This document shows, piece by piece, positions 6,544 to 15,188 of a stretch of 33,820 bases of DNA. Location: assembly GCA_027493375.1 (NCBI GenBank), contig JAPVWO010000297.1:1-33820 (forward strand), written 5' to 3'. Position 1 is the stretch's first letter. Each line of letters opens with the position of its first letter. A program made the position numbers and the translations under genes. The stretch is from Candidatus Multivorans thiocomprendens. GTDB taxonomy: Bacteria; Acidobacteriota; Thermoanaerobaculia; Multivoradales; Multivoraceae. The notes below the pieces were generated by a model that saw only the letters and a program-made list of their open reading frames with translations, searched no databases and was not told the DNA's origin.

Positions 6544-7955
6544 GGCTGCCGCGCCGTTTCGATCTTGAGGAACCGCTCCTTCAGGCGGACGGCCTGTTCC
6601 AGGTCGAGCACCAGGTAGATCTCGTTCGGCCGGGGCCCTCGCCGGAGGTAGTCGTAGAGGTAGCCGGGCAGCTTGTCGTGACGGCCGAGGGCGCGCCAGA
6701 ACCCTTCGATCGCCAGGTCGCGGACGCGCTCGGAGAAGGGTGTGACGACCCGGTGCTCGAACGGCCGGAGATCGCGCATCGCCTCGAGCGCCAGGTAGTT
6801 CAGCCGGCGGGTCGTCTCGTCGACGGGATAGGACAGGACGGAACCGAAGGGCATCGGGTCGCCGAACCACGGCGGCAGCGACTCGAGCGCGGTGTTCGGC
6901 CCGAGCGGGTATGGCTCGGCGCGGGTCGCGTGGTTCGTGTAGAACAGCAGGAGGCCGTCCCAGCCGTTCTGCTCGAGCGCCTCGATCAGGGCGACCGTCG
7001 TGTACTGGTGGTCGGCGTGGTTGTCGAGCAGCGGGTTCGCCGTGGCGATCAGGTCCGCGCCGGTCCAGTCCACCTCGCGGCGGAGATCGGCGACGAGTTC
7101 GGGCCAGCTCGACCTGAACGGCCGTGTGGCGAGTTGCGGCTCCGTGTTCAGACGCCGGAAGAGACCCGGATCGTCAAGGTCGGCCAGGATCGAACCGACG
7201 ACCTCGGGCCGCCGCTCGTAGAGCCTTCGGAGGGTGCCGTCGAAGTAGCCCAGGTTGCGTGCCCGGTTGAACGGAACGTGGCCGAGGAACGGCACCGTCA
7301 GGCTGTCCCAGGTGCGCATCCAGCCTTTGATCCGGTAGTGCTCGCCGGTGTCGGGGAACAGGCCGCCGTAGTTCTTGCCGCCGTAGTCGCCGGCGGTGAC
7401 GGTGACGACGTCGGAACGCGTGGTCGCGTAGAGGCCGAAGGCGGCAATCTCGGCGTCGTCGGGATGGGGCGCAACGACGAGCACGCGGGTCGACTCGTCG
7501 ATCGGCGGGTTCTCGAACACCACCAGGCGGGTCGGTCCGAGTTGCCAACCGATCTGCCGGCCGACCATCTCGACCCGGTCGGCGCCCGCCGCGGGCGAGA
7601 CATTCAGGTAGCGGCGGCCGGTCGAGCGCGGCGCGAAGGACTGGGTGTAGCTCCGGCCGTCCGCGCGGAACTCGATGCTGGGAGAGAGCGATGGCAGCAG
7701 CGGCCTGGTCCTGGCCCGGAACTCGAGCAGGGCGGTCACGTTCCGCCTCGGCGCCTCGCCGGGCCAGTCGAAGCCGTCGCGGCCGAGGCGGACCTCCCAG
7801 GTCGTGCCGTCGCGCCGGTCCAGAGCGTAGTCGTGGGCCTGCCGGGGATCATGGCGGAAGAAGTTCCGGTAGCCGCTGCCCCGGCAGTGGCCAAACAGTC
7901 CGACCGCCAGGACGGCGGTCAGGATCAGGGCAATGCGTCGCCGCTCGCGGGTCAT
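6540..7955 (-). CDS. PIG-L family (LmbE-like) N-acetyl deacetylase
   Basis: A 471-residue protein. It has an N-terminal signal anchor (RRRIALILTAVLAVGLFG), an extra N-terminal beta-rich domain of about 130 residues, and then the LmbE/PIG-L fold. The zinc motif APHPDDAEIAAFG has H164, D166 and D167; the second motif NHADHQYTT carries H313, D315 and H316. Family members hydrolyse N-acetyl groups from GlcNAc-containing substrates (GlcNAc-PI, mycothiol or bacillithiol precursors, antibiotics). The substrate here cannot be told, and the signal anchor suggests work at or outside the membrane. The gene follows dnaE after an 11-nt gap on the same strand, so it is probably cotranscribed. Its TAG stop (6540-6542) overlaps the TAG stop of the convergent cytochrome c gene on a shared CTAG. 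Confidence 0.85.
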   Translation of the reverse strand: MTRERRRIALILTAVLAVGLFGHCRGSGYRNFFRHDPRQAHDYALDRRDGTTWEVRLGRDGFDWPGEAPRRNVTALLEFRARTRPLLPSLSPSIEFRADGRSYTQSFAPRSTGRRYLNVSPAAGADRVEMVGRQIGWQLGPTRLVVFENPPIDESTRVLVVAPHPDDAEIAAFGLYATTRSDVVTVTAGDYGGKNYGGLFPDTGEHYRIKGWMRTWDSLTVPFLGHVPFNRARNLGYFDGTLRRLYERRPEVVGSILADLDDPGLFRRLNTEPQLATRPFRSSWPELVADLRREVDWTGADLIATANPLLDNHADHQYTTVALIEALEQNGWDGLLLFYTNHATRAEPYPLGPNTALESLPPWFGDPMPFGSVLSYPVDETTRRLNYLALEAMRDLRPFEHRVVTPFSERVRDLAIEGFWRALGRHDKLPGYLYDYLRRGPRPNEIYLVLDLEQAVRLKERFLKIETARQP

Positions 7956-7966
7956 CGCCGGGGGCT

Positions 7967-10900
7967 TCAGGACCGGGAAGGCGGGGCCGGCGCGCCGACG
8001 TATCGGCAATGGCCACGGGCGCCGAGGAGGTCGTCGATCTCGGCTGCCACGGCATCGTCGACGGGCGCGCGGGAGCCGTTCGCGTCGACGAGGATCGTGC
8101 GGTCCCGGAGTTCCAGCTCGAACTCGACCTCGACGCCGCCGTTCCGGCCCCGGCTGCGGCGCCTGTCGAGCAGGTCGCGCAGTTGTGCCAGCTCGTCGTC
8201 CAGCTCGTCGTCCGGGGCTCCGGCCTCGCCCCGGAGGTCGAGGTGGATGCGCAGGCGGCGGGCGAGCTTCGCCGGGGCCTCTTCGACCGGTACGACCTTG
8301 CCGACCACGAGGTTCGGTTCTTCGCGCCGCCGGTCTACCCGGCCGGTGAAGAACAGCACGGCGCCGCGCTCCAGTTGCTCCTCGTACTCGGCGTAGGCGT
8401 CGGCGAACAGCACGCCCTCCACACGCGCGCTCTTGTCTTCGAGCTGGATCATCGCCATCTTCTGGCCGGGATTGCGTCCCTTCCGGGTGCGGGTGGTGCG
8501 GAGCGAGCCGAGCAGCGCCCCCAGGACGACCTCCGTGTCGGCCGGCAGCGTCTTCAACTGCTCGACGTTCACGTTGCCGAAGCGTTCGAGCAGCTCGCGG
8601 TGGTCGTCGAGGGGATGGCTGGAGGCGAAGAAACCGAGCGCTTCCTTCTCGTGCGCCAGCAGTTCGCCGGCGCTCCAGGGCGGGACCGCCGGCAGTTCCT
8701 GGCGGACGTCGTCGTCGGGCTCGGCCGAGTCCTCCGTACCGCCGGCGAACAGGAGGCTGGCCTGGCCGCTCTCGCGGTCGGCCGCCGCCCGCTGCCCCGC
8801 CTTGACCGCGGCGCCCAGCGCATCGACCATCGCCGCGCGCCGGTCCTTGCCGTGGATGCCGTCGAAGGCGCCCGACTTGATCAGCGCTTCGATGGTCGAG
8901 CGGTTGACGGTCTGGAGCGGCACGCGCCGGCAGAAGTCCCAGAGGCTGTTGAAACGGCCGCCTTCCTCGCGCGCCTTGAGGATCGCCCGCACCGCCTTTT
9001 CGCCGACTCCCTTGACCGCCGACAGGCCGAAGCGGATGTGCCCGTTGCCGCTTGTCTGCTCCTCGCCGGGCTCGAACACGACATGGAAGCGGACGCCGGA
9101 GCGGTCGATATCGGGCGCTCCGACCTCGATGCCACGGCGGCCGCCGGGGAGTTTCACGCGCGCGCACTCGTCGACGTAGTGGACCAGCTTGTCCGTGCTG
9201 TCGGCGGCGTAGGTGAGGACGGCCGCCATGTACTGGACCGGGAACCAGGTCTTGAGGTACGCCGTCTGGTACGCGAGCAGGGTGTAGCCGACCGAGTGGG
9301 ACTTGTTGAAGCCGTAGCCCGCGAACTCCTCGATCAGCCCGAACAACCGGGTTGCCTGCTGCTTTGCGAGCCCCTTGTCCCGCGCGCCGTCGACGAAGCG
9401 CTGGCGGGCGGCGTTGATCGTCTTCCGGCTCTTCTTGCTGATCGCCTTGATCAGCGTGTACGCCTCGCGGAGCGGTACGTCGCCCAGTTCGTGGACGATC
9501 TGCATGACCTGTTCCTGGTAGACCATGATGCCGTGGGTGTCGGCCGTGTGCCGGTCGACGATCTCGTGGACCCGCGGCGTCTCCTCGCGGCCGTGCTTGC
9601 GGTCGCAGTACGTCGGGATCAGCGCCATCGGCCCGGGGCGGAAAAGGGCGTTGGCGGCCACCAGGTCCTCGAGCCGGTCGGGCTTCATCTGCAGCAGCAG
9701 GTTGCGCATGCCCTCCGACTCGAACTGGAACGTGCCGGCGGTGTCGGCGCTGGCGAAGACCTCCAGCACCGTGGGATCGGCGAGGTCGATGTGTTCGAGA
9801 TCCAGTGGGTGCCGTCCCTCGGGGCAAGTTGGAACCGCTTCGGCGATCGCCTCCGGCGGCAGGGTCTCGCGCACGAGCTGGCGGCAGCGCTCGATGATGG
9901 ACAGGGTAGTCAGTCCCAGGAAGTCCATCTTGAGGAGGCCCATCTTCTCGACCGTGGGTCCGTCCCACTGGGTCACCAGCACATCCTTCGAACCCTGGGT
10001 GCGGCTGGTGGCCAGCGGCACCAGGTTCTCGAGGGGTTGCGTGGCGATGACCAGGCCGGCGGCGTGAACGCCGCTGTGCCGGGTGATTCCCTCGAGTTCC
10101 CGTGCCGTGTCGATGACCTCTCGGACCTGCTCGTCGCTGTCGTAGAGTTCCTTCAGTTCCTTCTCGCGGCCCAGGGCCTGCTCGATCGTCACGCCGAGTT
10201 CGGAACCGATCAGCTTCGAGATGCGGTCGACCTGGGCGAGCGGCAGTTCGTGAACCCGCCCGACGTCCCGGATCGCGGCGCGTGCCTTCATCGTGCCGAA
10301 GGTGATGATCTGGGCGACGTAGCCGTACTTCTCGCGGACGTACTCGAGGATCTCGGCGCGGCCGTCCTGGCAGAGGTCGATGTCGATGTCCGGGTACTCG
10401 CTGCGGTCCGGGTCGGTGAAGCGCTCGAACAGCAGGCCGTAACGGACCGGGCAGGCGTGCGAGAGCCCTAGCGTGTAGCCGACCATCGTGCCGACGCCCG
10501 AGCCGCGCGCGGTGGCCGGGATTCCGCGCTTCCTGGCTTCGTTCACGAAGTCCCAGACGATCAGGAAGTAGGCGCTGATCCGCTTGCCGGCGAGGACGGA
10601 GAGTTCATGGTCCAGGCGGCGGCGGTGGGCCTCCTCGACGCGGTCGCCGTAGCGCCAGGCGAGGCCCGCCTCGCTGAGTTCGCGCAGGGCCCGGTCGCAG
10701 TCGGCATGCAGCGCGGCCAGCTCCTCCTCGCCCGGCTGCACGGCCAGCGGCTCCACGCGGTAGCCGGCGCAGAAGCGGTCGAACCGTGCTCCAGTGCCCG
10801 GCGAAGGTTCCGCCGTTCCAGCCGGCAGCGGAGGGGCCTCGACTCGCTCGACCCGCACGAGCGGTGAGTGATTGGCGGAGAAGTCGAGTTCGACGTTGCA

Positions 10901-11776
10901 ACGGTCGGCGATGCTGCGTGTGTTCAGGATCGCTTCGGCCGTCTCCGGCCGGTCGAAGAGTTCGGCCATCTGCTCGGGGCTCTTGACGTAGAGCTCCTTC
11001 GGGTAGTGGAGCCGGTCCTCCTGCTCCTTCGACTTGCCGGTCGAGACGCAGATCAGCGTGTCGTGGCTGTTCCAGTCCTCGGCCCTGAGGAAGTGGGCGT
11101 CGTTGTCGCAGACGATCGGCAGGTCGAGGTCGGCGGCGAGACGCAGGATCTGTTCGTTGACCTCCTCCTGCTCGGGCGTCTCGTGGCTCTGCAGTTCGAG
11201 GTGGAAGCAGGGCTCTCCGTTCTCGTCCGCCGGAAAGGTCTCCCGATGCCACTCGGCCTCCCGGCGGGCCCGCTCGTAGTGCTCGTCGCCGCCGGTCTCG
11301 ATGTGCTTGCGCAGGTGGTGGGCGATGGAGGAGCCGAGGTGGCCGTTGATGGCGATCAGGCCCTCGTTCCAGCGTTCGAGCGTGCCCTTGTCCATCCGCG
11401 GCTTGTAGTAGAAGCCCTCGATGTAGCTGTCGGACGAGAGCTTGACCAGGTTGCGCCAACCCGCCTGGTTGCGGGCCAGCAGCACCAGGTGGAATCCGCC
11501 GTCGGCGACGCCATGCGTCTCCTTGTGGCGGCGGTCCGAGGTCTCCGTCTCGATGTCGGGAGCGACGTAGGCCTCGATCCCGAGGATCGGCTTGATGTCC
11601 TTCTTCCGGCAGGCCTCGTAGAACGCGACGGCGCCGAAGAGGTTGCCGTGGTCGGTGAGGGCCACCGCGTTCATGCCGAGATCGGCGATCCGATCGACCA
11701 GCGGCTCCATTCGATTGCCGCCGTCGAGCAGCGAGTACTCGGAGTGGAGGTGGAGGTGGACGAAGTCCGGCGCCAT
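7967..11776 (-). CDS. dnaE: DNA polymerase III alpha subunit
   Basis: A 1269-residue replicative polymerase, slightly longer than the E. coli enzyme (about 1160). Domains in order: PHP (HLHLH at 7-11, TDHGN with D42 and H43, GIEAY with E68, HLVLLARN with H96, CDNDAHF); palm with YPDIDIDLCQDGR (acidic residues D463, D465, D467) and KMDFLGL for the third carboxylate; fingers (FRPGPMALIP, GYGFNKSHSVGY, AYQTAYLKTWFP); then the beta-binding/HhH region and the OB fold (VVLGALLGSLRTTRTRKG). It synthesises chromosomal DNA within the Pol III core. ATG 11776 places the family's HLHLH near the N-terminus as expected; the open frame further upstream is not DnaE-like. It is divergent from comEC with a 100-nt gap and lies 11 nt upstream of the PIG-L gene. 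Confidence 0.97.
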   Translation of the reverse strand: MAPDFVHLHLHSEYSLLDGGNRMEPLVDRIADLGMNAVALTDHGNLFGAVAFYEACRKKDIKPILGIEAYVAPDIETETSDRRHKETHGVADGGFHLVLLARNQAGWRNLVKLSSDSYIEGFYYKPRMDKGTLERWNEGLIAINGHLGSSIAHHLRKHIETGGDEHYERARREAEWHRETFPADENGEPCFHLELQSHETPEQEEVNEQILRLAADLDLPIVCDNDAHFLRAEDWNSHDTLICVSTGKSKEQEDRLHYPKELYVKSPEQMAELFDRPETAEAILNTRSIADRCNVELDFSANHSPLVRVERVEAPPLPAGTAEPSPGTGARFDRFCAGYRVEPLAVQPGEEELAALHADCDRALRELSEAGLAWRYGDRVEEAHRRRLDHELSVLAGKRISAYFLIVWDFVNEARKRGIPATARGSGVGTMVGYTLGLSHACPVRYGLLFERFTDPDRSEYPDIDIDLCQDGRAEILEYVREKYGYVAQIITFGTMKARAAIRDVGRVHELPLAQVDRISKLIGSELGVTIEQALGREKELKELYDSDEQVREVIDTARELEGITRHSGVHAAGLVIATQPLENLVPLATSRTQGSKDVLVTQWDGPTVEKMGLLKMDFLGLTTLSIIERCRQLVRETLPPEAIAEAVPTCPEGRHPLDLEHIDLADPTVLEVFASADTAGTFQFESEGMRNLLLQMKPDRLEDLVAANALFRPGPMALIPTYCDRKHGREETPRVHEIVDRHTADTHGIMVYQEQVMQIVHELGDVPLREAYTLIKAISKKSRKTINAARQRFVDGARDKGLAKQQATRLFGLIEEFAGYGFNKSHSVGYTLLAYQTAYLKTWFPVQYMAAVLTYAADSTDKLVHYVDECARVKLPGGRRGIEVGAPDIDRSGVRFHVVFEPGEEQTSGNGHIRFGLSAVKGVGEKAVRAILKAREEGGRFNSLWDFCRRVPLQTVNRSTIEALIKSGAFDGIHGKDRRAAMVDALGAAVKAGQRAAADRESGQASLLFAGGTEDSAEPDDDVRQELPAVPPWSAGELLAHEKEALGFFASSHPLDDHRELLERFGNVNVEQLKTLPADTEVVLGALLGSLRTTRTRKGRNPGQKMAMIQLEDKSARVEGVLFADAYAEYEEQLERGAVLFFTGRVDRRREEPNLVVGKVVPVEEAPAKLARRLRIHLDLRGEAGAPDDELDDELAQLRDLLDRRRSRGRNGGVEVEFELELRDRTILVDANGSRAPVDDAVAAEIDDLLGARGHCRYVGAPAPPSRS

Positions 11777-11876
11777 CGGGTACGGAGAGTCTACGCCTCG
11801 GTCGGAACCTCGAACCGGTCCGCGCCGGGCGGAGACGGCGCCTAGCTTCTCACCGGCGGCAGGCCGACGCAAGCGG

Positions 11877-14171
11877 GTGTGGAGCTGGCCGGCGGGCGGC
11901 TTGGCGGCGTCCCCTTGCGTCCTAGTCAGTGTGGCCGCGGCCTGGACCTCCGTCGACTGGAGCACGGCGCTGACCCGGGCGCCCCTGCTGCCCCTGGCCG
12001 CGTTGCTGGCGGTGGCGATTCTCGCCGACGGCAGGGAGCGCTCGGCACTCCCCGGATTCGATCCGGAACGTCCGGTCGCGGTAGACGTGGCGGCGCCCGC
12101 CCTCGGCGCCGCAGCCTGGCAGCGTACCGACGACGGGTGGACGGCACGGGTGGACGTCCACGCGGTGGAGCAGGCGGGGCGGCCGGTTGCCGGCCCGGAC
12201 CGCGCGTGGCTCCGGCTGCGCGGCGAGGGATCGCCGCCGCCCGAGCGACGGCTTCGCGTGCGCGGGTACTTCAGCCGGAGGTCCGCGTACCGCAACCTGA
12301 ATCTGTCCCGGCCGGGCGATTGGGGCCTGAACGTGAAGAGCCTGGGGCTGATCAGTCCCACGGGAGGACCACCGTGGTGGGGCTTTCGGGTCGTCGCCGA
12401 ACTGCGACAGCGCCTCCTGCGCCCACTCGACGAGGCACCGGGTGCCGGCGCCCTGCTGGCCCGGGCGCTCGTGTTCGGCGACGCGCGGCGGGTGCCGCCC
12501 GAGTGGCGGACGGGGCTCCGGCGGGCCGGCCTGTCTCACCTGCTTGCCGTCTCGGGTCTTCACGTCGGACTGCTCCTGAGCGGCTTCTGGTGGATCTCCG
12601 GGGCACTCCCGAGCCGGGTCGGGGCGGTCGGCGCGGTTGCGGTGCTGCTCTTCTATGGATGCCTCGTCGGTCCACGACCATCGCTGCTCCGCGCGTCGGT
12701 GATGGCGCTGCTGCTCATCCTGTCGCTGTCCGTCGAGCGGCCGCCGCAGGCGCTCAACTCCCTCTCCGCCGCGCTCCTCCTCATCCTGGCGTTCGATCCG
12801 CTGGCCGCGTTCGATCTGGGCTTCCAGCTCAGCTTCCTGGCTACCGCCGGCATCCTGGTGCTGGCGCCCCGGCTGTTGAGGTGGTGGCGGCGGCCTGCCG
12901 GCACCGGACAGGCGCGGCCGACGATGGTCGGCCCGAAGGCCCTGATGCTCGGTCTGGCGTCCACGATCGCCGCTCAACTCGCCACCCTGCCCGTTACCGC
13001 GGTCGAGATCGGCCTGCTGACGCCGCTCTCGCCGTTGCTCAACCTGGTCTTCGTACCGCTCGCCGCCGTCACGCTCGGCGTCTCGCTGGCCTGGGTCGGT
13101 CTGGCGTACGTGGCCTCGGTTCCCGTGCTGGGGGAGATCGCGGAACCCGGCGCTCGCTCTCTGCAGGCGCTTCTCGATCTGCTCAGCCTGCCCTTCGCCT
13201 CGCTCGCACACCTGCCGGCGGGCTCCTGGCTGGCCCTGCCCATGAGCGTCGACCCGGTCGCCGCGCTGGCGCTGGCGATCTGGCTCGGCGTCCTGGTGTC
13301 CGGGTTCCGGCGCGCCGTCTGGGGGTTGGCGCTGGTTCTGGTTTGCACGCCGGCGCTGCCGGGCGACGAACCGAGCCTGGCGATGCTTGACGTGGGGCAG
13401 GGGGAGGCCATCCTGTTGCGGAGCGGCGAGCGAGGTCCGGTGATCCTGGTGGACGGCGGCGGCTACCGGCGGGGCAACTTCGCCGAGGCGGCGCTGCTTC
13501 AGGCTCTGGCGGCGGAAGGGGTTCGGCGGATCGACCTGGCGATCCTCTCGCACGGCGATTCGGATCACTGCCGGGGACTGCTCGAGCTGACGTACTACCT
13601 GAGGATCGAGCGACTCTGGGCCGCTCCGGTGGAACTGCGCGACGGATGCGGCCGCGCCCTTGCCGAACGTCTGGGCGCGCGGGTGCGGGGAGTCGAACAC
13701 GGTCACGCCGGCCGGGTCCGGGCCTGGGAACTGGAGGTCCTCCATCCCGGGTCGGGACGCATGGAAGGCGGCAACGCGGCGTCCCTGGTCGTGCGCGGCT
13801 GCGTCGATCGCTCATGTGTGCTGCTCACCGGGGACATCGACGTCAGGGGCGAGCGGGAACTGGTGGCCAGGGCGCGCCGCAACGGGACCACGCTCCGCAG
13901 CGCGGTGCTGAAGGTGGCGCATCACGGTAGCCGGACCTCGACCGGCCCTGAGCTGCTGGCGTCGGTCAGCCCGAAGCTGGCCCTGGTGTCGGCCGGCCGA
14001 CGCAACCCGTACGGCCATCCCTCGCCGGAGGTCGTGTCACGGATGGAGGACCGGGGAGTCCGCATCCTGCGCACCGACCTCCACGGCCGGATCGAGGTTC
14101 GCTTCCGCCGCGACGGTTCCGGCGGCCGGCGCCCGGTCCTGCGGGTAGCGGCTTGGCCCCGCCGCCGCTAG
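11877..14171 (+). CDS. comEC: ComEC/Rec2-family DNA uptake channel protein
   Basis: About 764 residues from GTG 11877. An N-terminal membrane segment and DUF4131-like soluble domain (LRLRGEGSPPPERRLRVRGYF) precede the Competence membrane domain. That domain has LLARALVFGD and the characteristic GLSHLLAVSGLHVGLL, followed by a series of hydrophobic helices. A C-terminal metallo-beta-lactamase domain has DVGQGEAILL, SHGDSDHCRG, LLTGDID, VAHHGS and NPYGHP, all key metal motifs intact. ComEC forms the inner-membrane pore for single-stranded DNA in natural transformation, and the lactamase domain is thought to degrade the non-entering strand. The start is the first in-frame GTG downstream of the dnaE start; an upstream open frame is antisense to dnaE. 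A TAGCTT at 11843-11848 may be its -10 box. It ends 9 nt before miaA. Confidence 0.9.
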   Translation: MWSWPAGGLAASPCVLVSVAAAWTSVDWSTALTRAPLLPLAALLAVAILADGRERSALPGFDPERPVAVDVAAPALGAAAWQRTDDGWTARVDVHAVEQAGRPVAGPDRAWLRLRGEGSPPPERRLRVRGYFSRRSAYRNLNLSRPGDWGLNVKSLGLISPTGGPPWWGFRVVAELRQRLLRPLDEAPGAGALLARALVFGDARRVPPEWRTGLRRAGLSHLLAVSGLHVGLLLSGFWWISGALPSRVGAVGAVAVLLFYGCLVGPRPSLLRASVMALLLILSLSVERPPQALNSLSAALLLILAFDPLAAFDLGFQLSFLATAGILVLAPRLLRWWRRPAGTGQARPTMVGPKALMLGLASTIAAQLATLPVTAVEIGLLTPLSPLLNLVFVPLAAVTLGVSLAWVGLAYVASVPVLGEIAEPGARSLQALLDLLSLPFASLAHLPAGSWLALPMSVDPVAALALAIWLGVLVSGFRRAVWGLALVLVCTPALPGDEPSLAMLDVGQGEAILLRSGERGPVILVDGGGYRRGNFAEAALLQALAAEGVRRIDLAILSHGDSDHCRGLLELTYYLRIERLWAAPVELRDGCGRALAERLGARVRGVEHGHAGRVRAWELEVLHPGSGRMEGGNAASLVVRGCVDRSCVLLTGDIDVRGERELVARARRNGTTLRSAVLKVAHHGSRTSTGPELLASVSPKLALVSAGRRNPYGHPSPEVVSRMEDRGVRILRTDLHGRIEVRFRRDGSGGRRPVLRVAAWPRRR

Positions 14172-14180
14172 CCTGCAACC

Positions 14181-15188
14181 ATGTTCTCGCCTCCCTGGCA
14201 GGTGGTCGCCGTCCTCGGTCCGACCGCCACCGGCAAGAGCGCGTTCGCGATGGCGCTGGCCGCCGACCTTGCCGGACGGGGGCTCACCGTCGAGTTGATC
14301 AACGCCGACGCTCTGCAGGCCTATCGGGGACTTGACATCGGCACGGCGAAGCCCGGACCGAGAGAGAGGATCCGGGTGCGCCACCACCTGATCGACGTCA
14401 TCGAGCCGCACCAGGCGTTCTCGGCCGGGGAGTTCGCGCGCCGCGCGGCCGTGGCGGTTGAGGGGATCGAAACCCGCGGCGCGCTGCCGGTCCTGGTGGG
14501 CGGCAGCGGCTTCTACCTGCGCGCCCTGTTCGAAGGGCTGGCGCCGGTGCCGCCGGTCGGCGCCGACGTGCGCGAGGCGTTGCGGGCCGATCTGCGCGCC
14601 CATGGCCTCTGCAGGCTCGTCCGGGAGCTGCGGGAAGTGGATCCGGAGGCCGCCGAAACGCTTGCCCCGGGCGATACGCAGCGTGTGCTGCGCGCGCTCG
14701 AGGTGGTGAGGGCGACCGGCCGGGCGCTGTCCGAATGGCAGCGCCTGGGGACGGAAGGCCGGCTCGAGCGACGGCTGCTGAAGGTCGGATTGACCGTGCC
14801 GAGAGCCGTTCTGTACGATGCCGTGGAGAAGCGGGCCGGACGCATGCTGGAGCGCGGCTGGCTGGCCGAGGTCAAGCGCCTGCGGGACAGTTATCTCCCG
14901 GAACATGCACGCGGGCGTGGCGGTTGCTCCCTCGGGGAGTTGCCGGCATTCCAGGCCATCGGCTACCGGCAGCTTGCCGATCACCTGGATGGGAACTTGA
15001 CGCTGGAGCAGGCCTTGGAGGAAACGGTCCGGGCGACGCGCCGCTACGCCAAGCGGCAGGAGACGTGGTTCCGGAAGGAGCCGCACGTGCGCTGGATCGA
15101 CGGGTCGAAGACCGGCGAAACGGAGCGGGCGCGAAAGCGGATCGTCGAAGCGCTGATCGACGGCCGGCCGTTCGAGGTTGCGCCGTGA
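14181..15188 (+). CDS. miaA: tRNA dimethylallyltransferase
   Basis: A 335-residue enzyme transferring a dimethylallyl group to N6 of A37 in tRNAs that read UNN codons. Visible motifs are the P-loop GPTATGKS (13-20), INADALQAYRGLDIGTAKP (substrate region; the common DSxQ reads DALQ), HHLIDVIEP, LPVLVGGSGFYLRAL, DTQRVLRALEV and the C-terminal ATRRYAKRQETWFRKE. Length is slightly above the usual ~310. The ATG lies 9 nt after the comEC stop. A TAGCCT exactly 6 nt upstream of the ATG could be a -10 box for a leaderless transcript, but cotranscription with comEC is at least as likely. Its stop overlaps the GTG start of the next gene (GTGA). Confidence 0.95.
   Translation: MFSPPWQVVAVLGPTATGKSAFAMALAADLAGRGLTVELINADALQAYRGLDIGTAKPGPRERIRVRHHLIDVIEPHQAFSAGEFARRAAVAVEGIETRGALPVLVGGSGFYLRALFEGLAPVPPVGADVREALRADLRAHGLCRLVRELREVDPEAAETLAPGDTQRVLRALEVVRATGRALSEWQRLGTEGRLERRLLKVGLTVPRAVLYDAVEKRAGRMLERGWLAEVKRLRDSYLPEHARGRGGCSLGELPAFQAIGYRQLADHLDGNLTLEQALEETVRATRRYAKRQETWFRKEPHVRWIDGSKTGETERARKRIVEALIDGRPFEVAP

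Noticed and set aside
5712..8396. An 894-codon plus-strand open frame crossing the cytochrome c and PIG-L genes
   Set aside because: Arg/Ala/Gly-rich shadow of two well-supported genes; no domain is recognisable.
7691..10471. A 926-codon plus-strand open frame
   Set aside because: It lies antisense to dnaE and the PIG-L gene, and its sequence is a low-complexity Val/Leu/Arg/Asp mix, an effect of high GC third positions.
11643..11876. Upstream extension of the comEC frame
   Set aside because: It runs antisense through the conserved dnaE PHP start and has no membrane-protein character; GTG 11877 was chosen instead.
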